Part shown: positions 1 to 6,408 of the stretch, piece by piece
Position numbering within the stretch: position 1 is the stretch's first letter
Layout of the letters: each line of letters starts with the position of its first letter
Source: an uncultured Clostridia bacterium
GTDB taxonomy: Bacteria; Bacillota; Clostridia; Christensenellales; CASEPJ01
Direction of reading: 5' to 3'
Assembly (NCBI GenBank): GCA_949289715.1
Contig: CASEPJ010000138.1
Span: 1 to 9,605, forward strand
Length of the DNA stretch: 9,605 bases
Program-made: the position numbers and the translations under genes
Notes under the pieces: model-generated
The model's database searches: none
What the model saw: only the letters and a program-made list of their open reading frames with translations
What the model was told of the DNA's origin: nothing

Positions 1-1
1 A

Positions 2-358
2 AATTTCGGTTTGCCTTATACTCCTGTAGTCGCAGATGTTTTGTTGGACGACGGAGACGAATTAAATATAGCGGATTACAATATAAAAGTTATTCATACT
101 CCGGGGCATACTTCGGGGGGAGTTTGTTATGTTATTGAAAATTATATATTTACCGGGGACACCATATTTTTAAACAGCGTAGGCAGAACCGATTTGGGCG
201 AGGACGGTGATCATTACGAATTGTTGGCTTCGATAATGAATAAACTTTTCACCCTTGAAAAAGATTATGTTCTTTTGCCCGGTCATGAAGAAAACACCAC
301 GTTATCTCACGAAAAATTGACAAATCCGTATTTGGAATTCGGATGGAATAAACGATAA
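2..358 (+). CDS. Metallo-beta-lactamase-fold hydrolase, C-terminal part (5' end outside window)
   Basis: This is the last 118 codons of a metallo-beta-lactamase-fold protein of the glyoxalase II/YcbL-like group. The frame is open from the first bases of the window, so the N-terminal half with the HxHxDH metal motif lies upstream. Seen here are HTPGHTSGG (second His at about 107-109, a metal ligand), TGDT with the metal-bridging Asp at about 158-160, the family-typical VGRTDL stretch, and LLPGHE with the last His ligand at about 284-286. Family members are small (about 200 residues) cytosolic hydrolases that often act on thioesters, but the substrate cannot be told. The stop is 15 bp before hemZ, so the two are probably cotranscribed; this pairing is common in clostridia. 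An internal TTG at 11 is not a credible start because coding sequence continues upstream of it. Confidence 0.88.
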   Translation, partial: NFGLPYTPVVADVLLDDGDELNIADYNIKVIHTPGHTSGGVCYVIENYIFTGDTIFLNSVGRTDLGEDGDHYELLASIMNKLFTLEKDYVLLPGHEENTTLSHEKLTNPYLEFGWNKR

Positions 359-373
359 CAGGGAGTTTTATGT

Positions 374-1780
374 ATGCTTTTAAAAACCAATCTTATTCAG
401 TATGAGAACGATGCGTCTGAAATTATCAGAGCTTTTTATGAAAGCGGCAGCGAAAAATTTTTAAATACCGTAATAACCCATAATTTCGACGGTAAGTGCA
501 ATATTGTATATATAAACGATAAAATTTATGCAAAAAACAGCTTGCCGGAAAATTATAAAAAGTCGGAAGATGCGTTATATATAAAAAAAATCGAAAAAAG
601 ATATATGAAACTCGCATTGTATCTTGCGCTGTCGTCTTTTTTTGGCAGGGAACTTCCTTGGGGAGCACTTACCGGCGTTCGTCCCACAAAACTTGTAAGA
701 GAAATAGAAAAAGAAGATAAAGATCCCCTCGACGTTTTAATAAATCTTTATAAGGTTTCTCCGGCAAGGGCAAATCTTGCGGTTCAAATAACAAAAAATC
801 AGAAAAATCTTATTTTAGAGAACGAAAAGATTTTCGATCTATATGTGGGTATTCCTTTTTGCGTAAGCAGATGTAATTATTGTACTTTTATTTCGGAAAT
901 TATAGGTAAAGCTAAAAATTTGGTAGAACCCTATAAAAATACGCTTATAAAAGAATTGGATGCTGTTAAAAAAATCGTTTCAAAAAACGGATATAAAATT
1001 CGTTCCGTTTACGTTGGGGGCGGCACTCCTACTTCCTTTCCCGCACAATATTTAAAGGAGATATTAATGGCAATTCCTTTTAAGGGGGAAGAATTTACCG
1101 TAGAAGCAGGAAGACCCGATACCATAACGGAGGAAAAGCTTGATATATTGAAAGAAGCCGAAGTTACGAGAATTTCTGTTAATCCGCAGACGTTAAACGA
1201 CAACACTTTAAAGTTAATAGGCAGGTCGCATACGGCAGACGATTTTTTTAAGGCATATGAAATGGCTAAAAAATATAATTTTATAATAAATACGGACCTT
1301 ATTGCGGGATTGACGGGAGAAGACGAAAATGATTTTTTGTATTCTTTGAAAAATATCGCATCTTTAAATCCGGATAACATTACGCTGCATACGTTGGCTT
1401 ATAAAAGAGGTTCGGTTATATCTCTTGAAAGCACGAAAAAAGTTTTAAGCGGTGTAAAAATGGCGGACGTCCTTTTAAAATCGGGGAAATTTTTAAATAA
1501 TCAAAATTATAACCCTTATTATATGTATAGGCAAAAATATATGATGGATAATCTCGAAAACGTTGGTTATGCTAAAAAGAACAGGGAATGTTTATATAAT
1601 ATAGATATAATGGAAGAAACCTTAGGAATTATGGCTACGGGAAGCGGAGCGATTTCGAAGAGATTATATTATTTTGAAAATCGTTTGGAACGTCTTGCCA
1701 ATGTTAAAGACGTGAGAGAATATATAAAAAGAGCCGATGCTTCTTTTAAGAAAAAAGAAATTTTTTTTAAAAATCAATAA
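374..1780 (+). CDS. hemZ: Radical SAM coproporphyrinogen dehydrogenase HemZ
   Basis: This 468-residue protein is a HemN/HemW-related radical SAM enzyme of the HemZ type. Family members are annotated as oxygen-independent coproporphyrinogen III oxidases, which decarboxylate two propionate side chains to give protoporphyrinogen IX in the cytosol. For many relatives the activity is unproven, and some paralogues are haem chaperones. Visible features are an N-terminal domain (about 1-150) with the HemZ-characteristic GVRPTK at 101-106, the [4Fe-4S] motif CxxxCxxC at C163/C167/C170 within a GIPFCVSRCNYC stretch, the SAM-binding GGGTPTS at 215-221, and a C-terminal YMYRQK...NLENVGYAKK region (about 384-402) typical of HemZ. 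The ATG at 374 follows GGGAG (361-365) at good spacing. An ATG at 370 is out of frame. The length is near the usual 470-500. The hisS-aspS genes that often follow hemZ in Bacillota are absent. Confidence 0.9.
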   Translation: MLLKTNLIQYENDASEIIRAFYESGSEKFLNTVITHNFDGKCNIVYINDKIYAKNSLPENYKKSEDALYIKKIEKRYMKLALYLALSSFFGRELPWGALTGVRPTKLVREIEKEDKDPLDVLINLYKVSPARANLAVQITKNQKNLILENEKIFDLYVGIPFCVSRCNYCTFISEIIGKAKNLVEPYKNTLIKELDAVKKIVSKNGYKIRSVYVGGGTPTSFPAQYLKEILMAIPFKGEEFTVEAGRPDTITEEKLDILKEAEVTRISVNPQTLNDNTLKLIGRSHTADDFFKAYEMAKKYNFIINTDLIAGLTGEDENDFLYSLKNIASLNPDNITLHTLAYKRGSVISLESTKKVLSGVKMADVLLKSGKFLNNQNYNPYYMYRQKYMMDNLENVGYAKKNRECLYNIDIMEETLGIMATGSGAISKRLYYFENRLERLANVKDVREYIKRADASFKKKEIFFKNQ

Positions 1781-2017
1781 ATAGATTTATATAAATTTCC
1801 GTTAAATGTTAAAATAATTGTTTTTTGAAATTAACATTAACTTTGATAATATTTTGGTGAAATTAAATTAAAACAAAGCGAAGATTAATATTTTAAAATT
1901 ATCAATATGCAAACGGTGCATGATTAAGCTTATTTAATTAAAAAATTAAATTAAAAATTAAATTATATAAAAACTATTAAAATACGCTTAAAATTATTGA
2001 ATTTAATAATAAAACAG
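1781..2017. other. AT-rich intergenic stretch after hemZ
   Basis: No open frame with a ribosome binding site is seen on either strand. The sequence is dominated by AATTAAATTAAAA-like low-complexity runs. A short ATGCA/TGCAT inverted repeat (1907-1911 and 1917-1921) has no following T-run and is not a convincing terminator. No clear hemZ terminator was found. One weak promoter-like sequence is listed separately. Confidence 0.6.
1825..1852 (+). promoter_or_regulatory. Possible extended -10 promoter
   Basis: TTGAAA at 1825-1830 is followed after 16 bp by TAATAT at 1847-1852, with a TG one base upstream (extended -10, TGATAATAT). The same nine-base TGATAATAT occurs in the rpsO promoter at 2038-2046. 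It would be a second, distal rpsO promoter or drive a non-coding transcript. In such AT-rich DNA a chance match is quite possible. Confidence 0.3.
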
Positions 2018-2049
2018 TTTACAAATAAAATTTTTTATGATAATATAAT
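2018..2049 (+). promoter_or_regulatory. rpsO promoter
   Basis: TTTACA at 2018-2023 (5 of 6 to the -35 consensus) is followed by overlapping -10 candidates. One is an extended -10, TG-A-TAATAT, with the hexamer at 2041-2046 and a 17-bp spacer. The other is a perfect TATAAT at 2044-2049 with a less favourable 20-bp spacer. The first predicts a start at about 2052-2053, just where the GC-richer, structured leader begins, which supports it. Confidence 0.62.
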
Positions 2050-2051
2050 TA

Positions 2052-2134
2052 GGCGCAATGTGCAGTTTGCGGGCGGACTCCACACCCTTTACTTCGCTTT
2101 AGCGTAAATAATTAAATTGCGGAGGATTTTCAAA
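2052..2134 (+). promoter_or_regulatory. Structured rpsO leader, candidate S15 autoregulatory element
   Basis: The 80-nt 5' leader is much richer in G and C than its surroundings. Visible pairings are CGCAA (2054-2058) with TTGCG (2067-2071); GGG (2071-2073) with CCC (2085-2087), around GG/CC (2075-2076 and 2080-2081); and a hairpin TTTA...CGC-TTTA-GCG-TAAA (2088-2108). CTCC (2078-2081) is complementary to GGAG of the ribosome binding site (2121-2124). CGCAA can alternatively pair with TTGCG at 2117-2121, which overlaps that site. Ribosomal protein S15 represses its own translation through leader RNA structures in several bacterial phyla, so an autoregulatory role is a reasonable inference. 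The fold was worked out by eye only. Confidence 0.5.
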
Positions 2135-2389
2135 ATGGAAAAATCACAGATTATCGATACCTACAAAAGACACGAAGGAGACACCGGTTCGCCGGAAGTT
2201 CAGATTGCTCTTCTTACCGAAAGAATCAATCATTTAAACGAGCATTTGGAAGTGCATAAAAAAGATTTCCACTCTAAAAGAGGTCTTTTGATGCTTGTCG
2301 GTAAGAGAAGAAATCTTTTGAATTATCTTAAAGAAAAGGATATTGAAAAATACAGAAAACTTATTGAAGACCTTAATTTAAGAAAATAA
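2135..2389 (+). CDS. rpsO: 30S ribosomal protein S15
   Basis: This 84-residue protein is ribosomal protein S15, a primary binder of the 16S rRNA central domain needed for assembly of the 30S platform. The conserved core is present: DTGSPEVQIALLTERINHLNEHL (about 16-38), HKKDFHSKRGLL (41-52), the RRNLLNYLK stretch (58-66) and the C-terminal IEDLNLRK. The usual length is 87-89, and the small deficit is at the N-terminus. The ATG at 2135 is chosen because GGAGG (2121-2125) lies 9 nt upstream. An in-frame TTG at 2117 would place that ribosome binding site inside the gene and lacks its own. The gene is monocistronic by its signals, with its own promoter and a strong terminator, although pnp follows as in many bacteria. 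Confidence 0.97.
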   Translation: MEKSQIIDTYKRHEGDTGSPEVQIALLTERINHLNEHLEVHKKDFHSKRGLLMLVGKRRNLLNYLKEKDIEKYRKLIEDLNLRK

Positions 2390-2396
2390 CATTTAG

Positions 2397-2418
2397 GCGG
2401 GAGTATTCCCGCTTTTTT
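2397..2418 (+). terminator. rpsO intrinsic terminator
   Basis: GCGGGA (2397-2402) pairs perfectly with TCCCGC (2407-2412) across a 4-nt GTAT loop and is followed by six Ts (2413-2418). It starts 8 bases after the rpsO stop codon, a textbook rho-independent terminator. Confidence 0.93.
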
Positions 2419-2477
2419 ACTAAAAATAAAATAAATAAGTTTTTAGCTTTTTTGAATTTGAATTAAAAAATTAATTC

Positions 2478-2497
2478 GAAGTTAATAGAAGTTAATA
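2478..2497. repeat. Tandem 10-bp direct repeat
   Basis: GAAGTTAATA occurs twice head to tail without mismatch (2478-2487 and 2488-2497). It probably arose by replication slippage in AT-rich DNA; no function is apparent. Confidence 0.75.
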
Positions 2498-2724
2498 ATT
2501 AATTTAAATAAATAATTGAATTTTAAATATTGATTTAATTACTGATTTAATTTAATTATTGATTAAAATTGAATAATTTATGTTGCATTTTAATGTTTTT
2601 TAAAATCGTCTAATATTTTTTTAGATGTAATATTTAAGGTAGGACAATCCCGTAGGCGATATAAGTAAATTATTGATATAAAAAAGCATTAAAATAATAA
2701 AACAATAATATTTGTTTTAATCGA

Positions 2725-2752
2725 TTGAATATGTGTTTAAAACATTTACAAT
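2725..2752 (+). promoter_or_regulatory. Candidate pnp promoter
   Basis: TTGAAT (2725-2730, 4 of 6) and TACAAT (2747-2752, 5 of 6) are separated by 16 bp, predicting a start at about 2759 and a leader of about 60 nt. It is the best promoter-like pair seen close to pnp. The -10 hexamer lies in the loop of the inverted repeat at 2730-2769. Confidence 0.42.
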
Positions 2753-2769
2753 TAATTTTAAAACACATA
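2730..2769 (+). repeat. Interrupted inverted repeat upstream of pnp
   Basis: TATGTGTTT (2730-2738) is the exact reverse complement of AAACACATA (2761-2769). After one A/A mismatch three further pairs extend the stem inward (2740-2742 with 2757-2759), leaving a 14-nt loop. There is no T-run, so it is not a terminator. It could be an operator or, in a transcript starting farther upstream, a stem near the pnp start. Confidence 0.6.
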
Positions 2770-2821
2770 CGAATTTAAAATACGGCAATAATAAAAGTGA
2801 TATATATTAAGGAGAACTAAA

Positions 2822-4903
2822 ATGGAATTAGGAAGAGTTTTCGAAACCGAAATCGGCGGTAAAAAGGTTACCGTCGAGGTAGGAAAATACTGCGGACAAG
2901 CCAACGGATCTTGCGTTATACGTTGCGGTGAAACCGTTGTTTTAACCAACGTAACGATGGCGGATGTTCCAAGAGAGGGAATCGATTTTTTCCCGTTAGG
3001 CGTAGATTTCGAAGAAAAGATGTATGCAGTAGGTAAAATACCGGGGGGATTTAAAAAGAGAGAGGGTAGACCCAGCGATAAAGCGATATTGACCTCCCGT
3101 TTAATTGACAGACCCATAAGACCGCTTTTTACAAAAGGTGTATATAACGACGTTGCGGTTGTAGCTACCGCATTATCGGTCGATACGAATATTCCTCCGG
3201 AAGTGTTCGGAATGTTGGGAAGTTCTATTGCTCTTTCAATATCGGATATTCCTTTTGCCGGCCCTACCGGAAGTGTGGTTGTAGGCATGGTGGACGGTAA
3301 ATATATTATCAACCCCGATAATGAAGAGAGAGAAAAGAGCAAACTGCATCTCAGCCTTTCGGGAACGAGAGACGCTATTATGATGGTTGAAGCGGGTGCC
3401 GAAGAAATTTCCGAAGAGGAAATGTTAAACGCTATACTTTTTGGTCATGAAGAAATTAAAAAACAAATCGATTTCATAGAAGAAATAGTAAAAGAAGTAG
3501 GTAAAGAAAAAGTTGTTTTCAATATTCCGGATCATTCTGCCATTTATGAAGAAGTTAAAGAATATGCCGGTGAAAAATGCGATAAGATGTTGGAAGAATT
3601 CGATAGGCAGGCAAGAGAGGTAAAAGAAAAAGCATACGAAGAAGAAGTAATGGCGCATTTTGCCGAAATTTATCCTAACGACGGAGCGGTTATCGCAGAA
3701 TGCTTATATAACCTCAAAAAAGAGAAAGTAAGAAGAAAAATTCTCGATAAAGGTATTCGTCCCGACGGCAGAACTTTAACCGAGATAAGACCTATTTGGT
3801 GTGAAGTGGGAATTTTGCCTAGAGTACACGGTTCCGCAGTTTTTACAAGAGGTCAAACTCAGGCTTTGACTACGGCAACGCTTGGAACTATTAGCGAAGT
3901 TCAGAAATTAGAAGGTTTAGATGACGACGTATTTAAAAGATATATGCACCATTATAATATGCCTCCTTATTCTACGGGTGAAGCCAAACCTTTAAAATCA
4001 CCCGGCAGAAGAGAGATAGGGCACGGGGCATTGGCTGAAAGAGCGTTGGAACCCGTTTTGCCCAGTGAAATTGAATTTCCTTACGCTATTAGAACGGTTA
4101 GTGAAATATTAAGTTCCAACGGATCCACTTCGCAAGCATCCGTATGCGGTTCTACTTTGGCGTTAATGGATGCCGGCGTACCCATTAAGGCCCCTGTTGC
4201 CGGTATTGCTATGGGACTTATAAAGGACAATCTTTCCGATAAAGTTGCTATTCTCTCGGATATTCAAGGTTTAGAAGACTTTTTGGGAGATATGGACTTT
4301 AAAGTTGCCGGAACAGAAAAAGGAATAACCGCTATTCAAATGGATATTAAAATAAAAGGAATAGACGAAAGAATATTGAGACAAGCTTTAGCTCAGGCTC
4401 GTGAGGGAAGGTTGTTTATACTCTCTAAAATGTTGGAAGTTTTGCCTGCTCCGAGAAAAGAACTGTCGAAATATGCTCCTAAAATCATTACCTTTACGAT
4501 TAATCCCGAAAAAATAAGGGAAGTAATAGGTTCCGGAGGCAAAGTTATAAATAAAATTATAGAAGATACGGGTGTTAAAATAGATATTACAGATGACGGT
4601 ATGGTTTTAATAGCAACCTGTGATTCCAATATGGCGGAAAAAGCCAAAGCCGCTATACTTGCTATAGCCAAAGATCCCGAAAAAGGAGATGTATTCATCG
4701 GCTCCGTGGTAACCGTTAAAAATTTCGGTGCATTCGTTGAAATCGCTCCCGGAAAGGACGGTATGATACACATAAGTAAACTTTCGGATAAGAGAGTGGA
4801 AAAAGTTGAAGACGTTGTAAATTTAGGCGATATGGTAAAAGTAGAAGTTTTAGAAGTAGACGATAAGGGAAAAATTAATTTAAAACTTATTGAAAAACTT
4901 TAA
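2822..4903 (+). CDS. pnp: Polyribonucleotide nucleotidyltransferase (PNPase)
   Basis: This 693-residue PNPase catalyses phosphorolytic 3'-to-5' RNA degradation, and the reverse polymerisation, as a cytosolic trimer. The domain order is complete: a first RNase PH domain (about 1-140), a linking helical domain (about 150-300), a second RNase PH domain (about 310-545), a KH domain (about 555-615, with GSGGK at 570-574) and an S1 domain (about 620-690, with NFGAFVEI and GMIHISKL). The expected active-site residues are present: D486, D492 and K494 in LEDFLGDMDFKVAG, and the phosphate-binding serine/threonine stretch NGSTSQAS at 433-440. The RNA-contact loop read as FFRR in E. coli is FKKR (77-80). 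The protein ends right after S1, without an acidic tail. The ATG follows AAGGAG (2809-2814) by 7 nt. The rpsO-pnp order is widely conserved. Confidence 0.98.
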   Translation: MELGRVFETEIGGKKVTVEVGKYCGQANGSCVIRCGETVVLTNVTMADVPREGIDFFPLGVDFEEKMYAVGKIPGGFKKREGRPSDKAILTSRLIDRPIRPLFTKGVYNDVAVVATALSVDTNIPPEVFGMLGSSIALSISDIPFAGPTGSVVVGMVDGKYIINPDNEEREKSKLHLSLSGTRDAIMMVEAGAEEISEEEMLNAILFGHEEIKKQIDFIEEIVKEVGKEKVVFNIPDHSAIYEEVKEYAGEKCDKMLEEFDRQAREVKEKAYEEEVMAHFAEIYPNDGAVIAECLYNLKKEKVRRKILDKGIRPDGRTLTEIRPIWCEVGILPRVHGSAVFTRGQTQALTTATLGTISEVQKLEGLDDDVFKRYMHHYNMPPYSTGEAKPLKSPGRREIGHGALAERALEPVLPSEIEFPYAIRTVSEILSSNGSTSQASVCGSTLALMDAGVPIKAPVAGIAMGLIKDNLSDKVAILSDIQGLEDFLGDMDFKVAGTEKGITAIQMDIKIKGIDERILRQALAQAREGRLFILSKMLEVLPAPRKELSKYAPKIITFTINPEKIREVIGSGGKVINKIIEDTGVKIDITDDGMVLIATCDSNMAEKAKAAILAIAKDPEKGDVFIGSVVTVKNFGAFVEIAPGKDGMIHISKLSDKRVEKVEDVVNLGDMVKVEVLEVDDKGKINLKLIEKL

Positions 4904-4955
4904 AAAACAGTTTGCATTTAGTTATTAGTTTAAATTTAAGCGCCAATGAGAGTTA

Positions 4956-4984
4956 TTGACATTATATTGAAGAATATTTATATT
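4956..4984 (+). promoter_or_regulatory. Near-consensus sigma-A promoter downstream of pnp
   Basis: A perfect TTGACA (4956-4961) is followed after exactly 17 bp by TATATT (4979-4984, 5 of 6). The predicted start is at about 4990-4992. It points away from pnp, with no protein gene in front of it on this strand before the terminator at 5126-5165. Confidence 0.65.
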
Positions 4985-4990
4985 AAAAGC

Positions 4991-5165
4991 AAATGAATTG
5001 ATATATTAAATATCGATTCATATAGATTTATAACCGCATATGTTAAAATTGTTTTACATTTTAAGTTTTGTATGGCAGACAGTGTTAATCCATTTTGTCA
5101 ATTATTCTTAAAAAATATTTAAATGAAAAACAGGCTATCAGGTTTTCCCGATTGCCTGTTTTTAT
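4991..5165 (+). ncRNA. Candidate small RNA (unrecognised)
   Basis: A transcript of about 170 nt is predicted from the promoter at 4956-4984 to the terminator at 5126-5165. At its 5' end lies a 12-bp stem (4993-5004 with 5010-5021, one T/G wobble) with a 5-nt ATTAA loop, a structure that would protect the 5' end. The middle (about 5022-5120) is AT-rich, with a GC-richer patch TGGCAGACAGTG (5073-5084). No start codon in it has a ribosome binding site. I do not recognise it as a known RNA family. The alternative is that the stretch is only pnp 3' UTR plus a chance promoter. Confidence 0.42.
5126..5165. terminator. Strong bidirectional intrinsic terminator
   Basis: AAAAACAGGC (5126-5135) pairs perfectly with GCCTGTTTTT (5154-5163), and the stem continues inward imperfectly through ATCAGG and CCCGAT (5137-5142 and 5147-5152). 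The T-run on the plus strand and the A-run before the stem let it work in both directions. It would end plus-strand transcripts from pnp or the candidate small RNA, and readthrough from the minus-strand gene ending at 5497. Confidence 0.88.
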
Positions 5166-5496
5166 TATAAATTATGTATAAAAATATTTTAAGTTTATTA
5201 TAAATATAAAAATTAATTCCGATTAGCCAATTTTATTGTATGAACATATGTAAAATCTATTTTATTGCTTTTAAATAAAGCAGTTTTAATATATATGAAT
5301 ATGTGTATATACGTTATTTAAATTTATTTGATGATTTTTTAATTGCTTTATTTATGTTTTAATTAATTGACGATACTGTTTTAATAAATTTATATGGCAG
5401 TTAATCGGTCAATTAAATATGTTTATAAATAATAAAGATTTAGAGAAAAAAAATTTTTCACCTTAATATATTTATCATTGCTTTTAAACATACTTT

Positions 5497-6408
5497 TTAT
5501 TTCTTTTTTTCTTTTCTTCTTTTATCGTTTATAATGTTTAAAGCTGCTTCGTCTATTAAAGTAATTTTTTCCTCTTTTGCAATATTGACCATTTGCGTTA
5601 ATGCCGCTTTTAAGAAAATTCTCGGAATTTTTGTGAGTTTTGCGCAAGCTTCGTCGGTAAAGCGAACTTCCGGGTCTATTCTCGAGGCGGCATATATTAC
5701 CGATTTTACGTCACCTTCTTTTGCCTGTATTTTTTCGGGGAAAGGTTTTTTAAATCTGCTGCACCAGAAATTAGTACTGTCTCTATAGCCATAATCTACA
5801 GGAACGGAAGGGAAATTATTGGCTTTTACTCCGTTTATTATAGAGTCGTAATATTTTTCTTTCATTAAAATTTTATCTATTTTTAATATAAAATGAGCGC
5901 CGAATTTTGAGGTTATTCCGTTAAAATTACGATATGGCGGTTCATAACCTTCGAGATTTCCGGGTTGGTCGTTAAATGCGTCTTCCAAAGTGTCATCCCA
6001 TGTGCATTCAAAAACCTGAAAAGCCTCTGCAACTATTTTCGGTCTGCTTTTTTCGATGGAACTTTCCTGTAAAGTGAATAAGCAATTTTTCATCTTTTCT
6101 TCCGTCGTATCCCCGGGAAAACCTAATCTTACGGCTTCCTTAAAGAATTTCCGATTATCCGGTATAAAATTCAAACTGACTTTTTTTGTGCGTAATAAAT
6201 TTTGAGCGGTGTTTGAACTGTTGCGGCATTCCAAAATCATAGCGTAATAATCTTTTCCTGCAATGTAATAGGGAAAGCAGAGAGAATAAGAGCCGAGATT
6301 TGTCATCCCGTTTTCGGAAACCGTACCGGCAAGCACCGTGGGCATGGGGAAAAACGCAGAAGTCTGATAAAAATTATCCACAATTCTTAAATCTTTAAAA
6401 TTATCCAT
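5497..6408 (-). CDS. Flavin-reductase-like split-barrel protein with C-terminal PCP_red-like segment
   Basis: The 303-residue product appears to be two modules. Residues about 17-185 resemble the flavin reductase-like FMN-binding split barrel: FFPMPTVLAGT, then GMTNLGSYSLCFP (35-46), then a MILECRNSSNTAQNLLRTKKVSLNFIPD stretch (57-84). Residues about 249-298 (FTDEACAKLTKIPRIFLKAAL, then an IAKEEKITLIDEAALNII stretch) resemble the PCP_red segment at the C-terminus of the B subunit of dark-operative protochlorophyllide reductase. There is no signal peptide or membrane segment, and the very C-terminus is lysine-rich. A flavin-dependent redox role is inferred; the substrate is unknown. The ATG at 6408 is preferred because AAGGAG lies 7 nt upstream; a GTG at 6429 would abut its own ribosome binding site. 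It is transcribed divergently from lysA, with no obvious functional link. Confidence 0.72.
   Translation of the reverse strand: MDNFKDLRIVDNFYQTSAFFPMPTVLAGTVSENGMTNLGSYSLCFPYYIAGKDYYAMILECRNSSNTAQNLLRTKKVSLNFIPDNRKFFKEAVRLGFPGDTTEEKMKNCLFTLQESSIEKSRPKIVAEAFQVFECTWDDTLEDAFNDQPGNLEGYEPPYRNFNGITSKFGAHFILKIDKILMKEKYYDSIINGVKANNFPSVPVDYGYRDSTNFWCSRFKKPFPEKIQAKEGDVKSVIYAASRIDPEVRFTDEACAKLTKIPRIFLKAALTQMVNIAKEEKITLIDEAALNIINDKRRKEKKK

Larger units (their letters stand above)
2419..2821. other. AT-rich rpsO-pnp intergenic region
   Basis: No gene is evident in this stretch of about 400 bases. It holds a perfect tandem pair of a 10-bp unit (2478-2497), many TGATTTAATTA-like low-complexity repeats, one isolated GC-richer island (about 2639-2660, with GTAGG at 2639-2643 and again at 2652-2656), a long inverted repeat (2730-2769), a candidate pnp promoter and the pnp ribosome binding site AAGGAG (2809-2814). 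Confidence 0.6.
4904..5496. other. Long intergenic region between pnp and the convergent flavin-reductase-like gene
   Basis: No protein gene with a ribosome binding site is seen. The left half holds a strong promoter, a hairpin and a terminator, listed separately as a candidate small RNA. From 5166 to 5496 the sequence is AT-rich low complexity. I see no promoter, repeat or frame there that I would defend. Confidence 0.6.

Noticed and set aside
2117..2134. TTG start at 2117 extending S15 by 6 residues.
   Set aside because: The GGAGG ribosome binding site would be inside the gene, and no site precedes the TTG. The S15 family fits the ATG at 2135.
2758..3342. A 194-residue open frame on the minus strand across the pnp start, with similar minus-strand frames inside hemZ (1009-1380) and pnp (4393-4773).
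   Set aside because: They lie opposite well-supported conserved genes, have no recognisable domains, and are explained by the codon pattern of the real genes.
5040..5111. A 23-residue hydrophobic open frame (starting MLKLFYIL) inside the candidate small RNA.
   Set aside because: There is no ribosome binding site upstream, and AT-rich DNA readily gives hydrophobic short frames.
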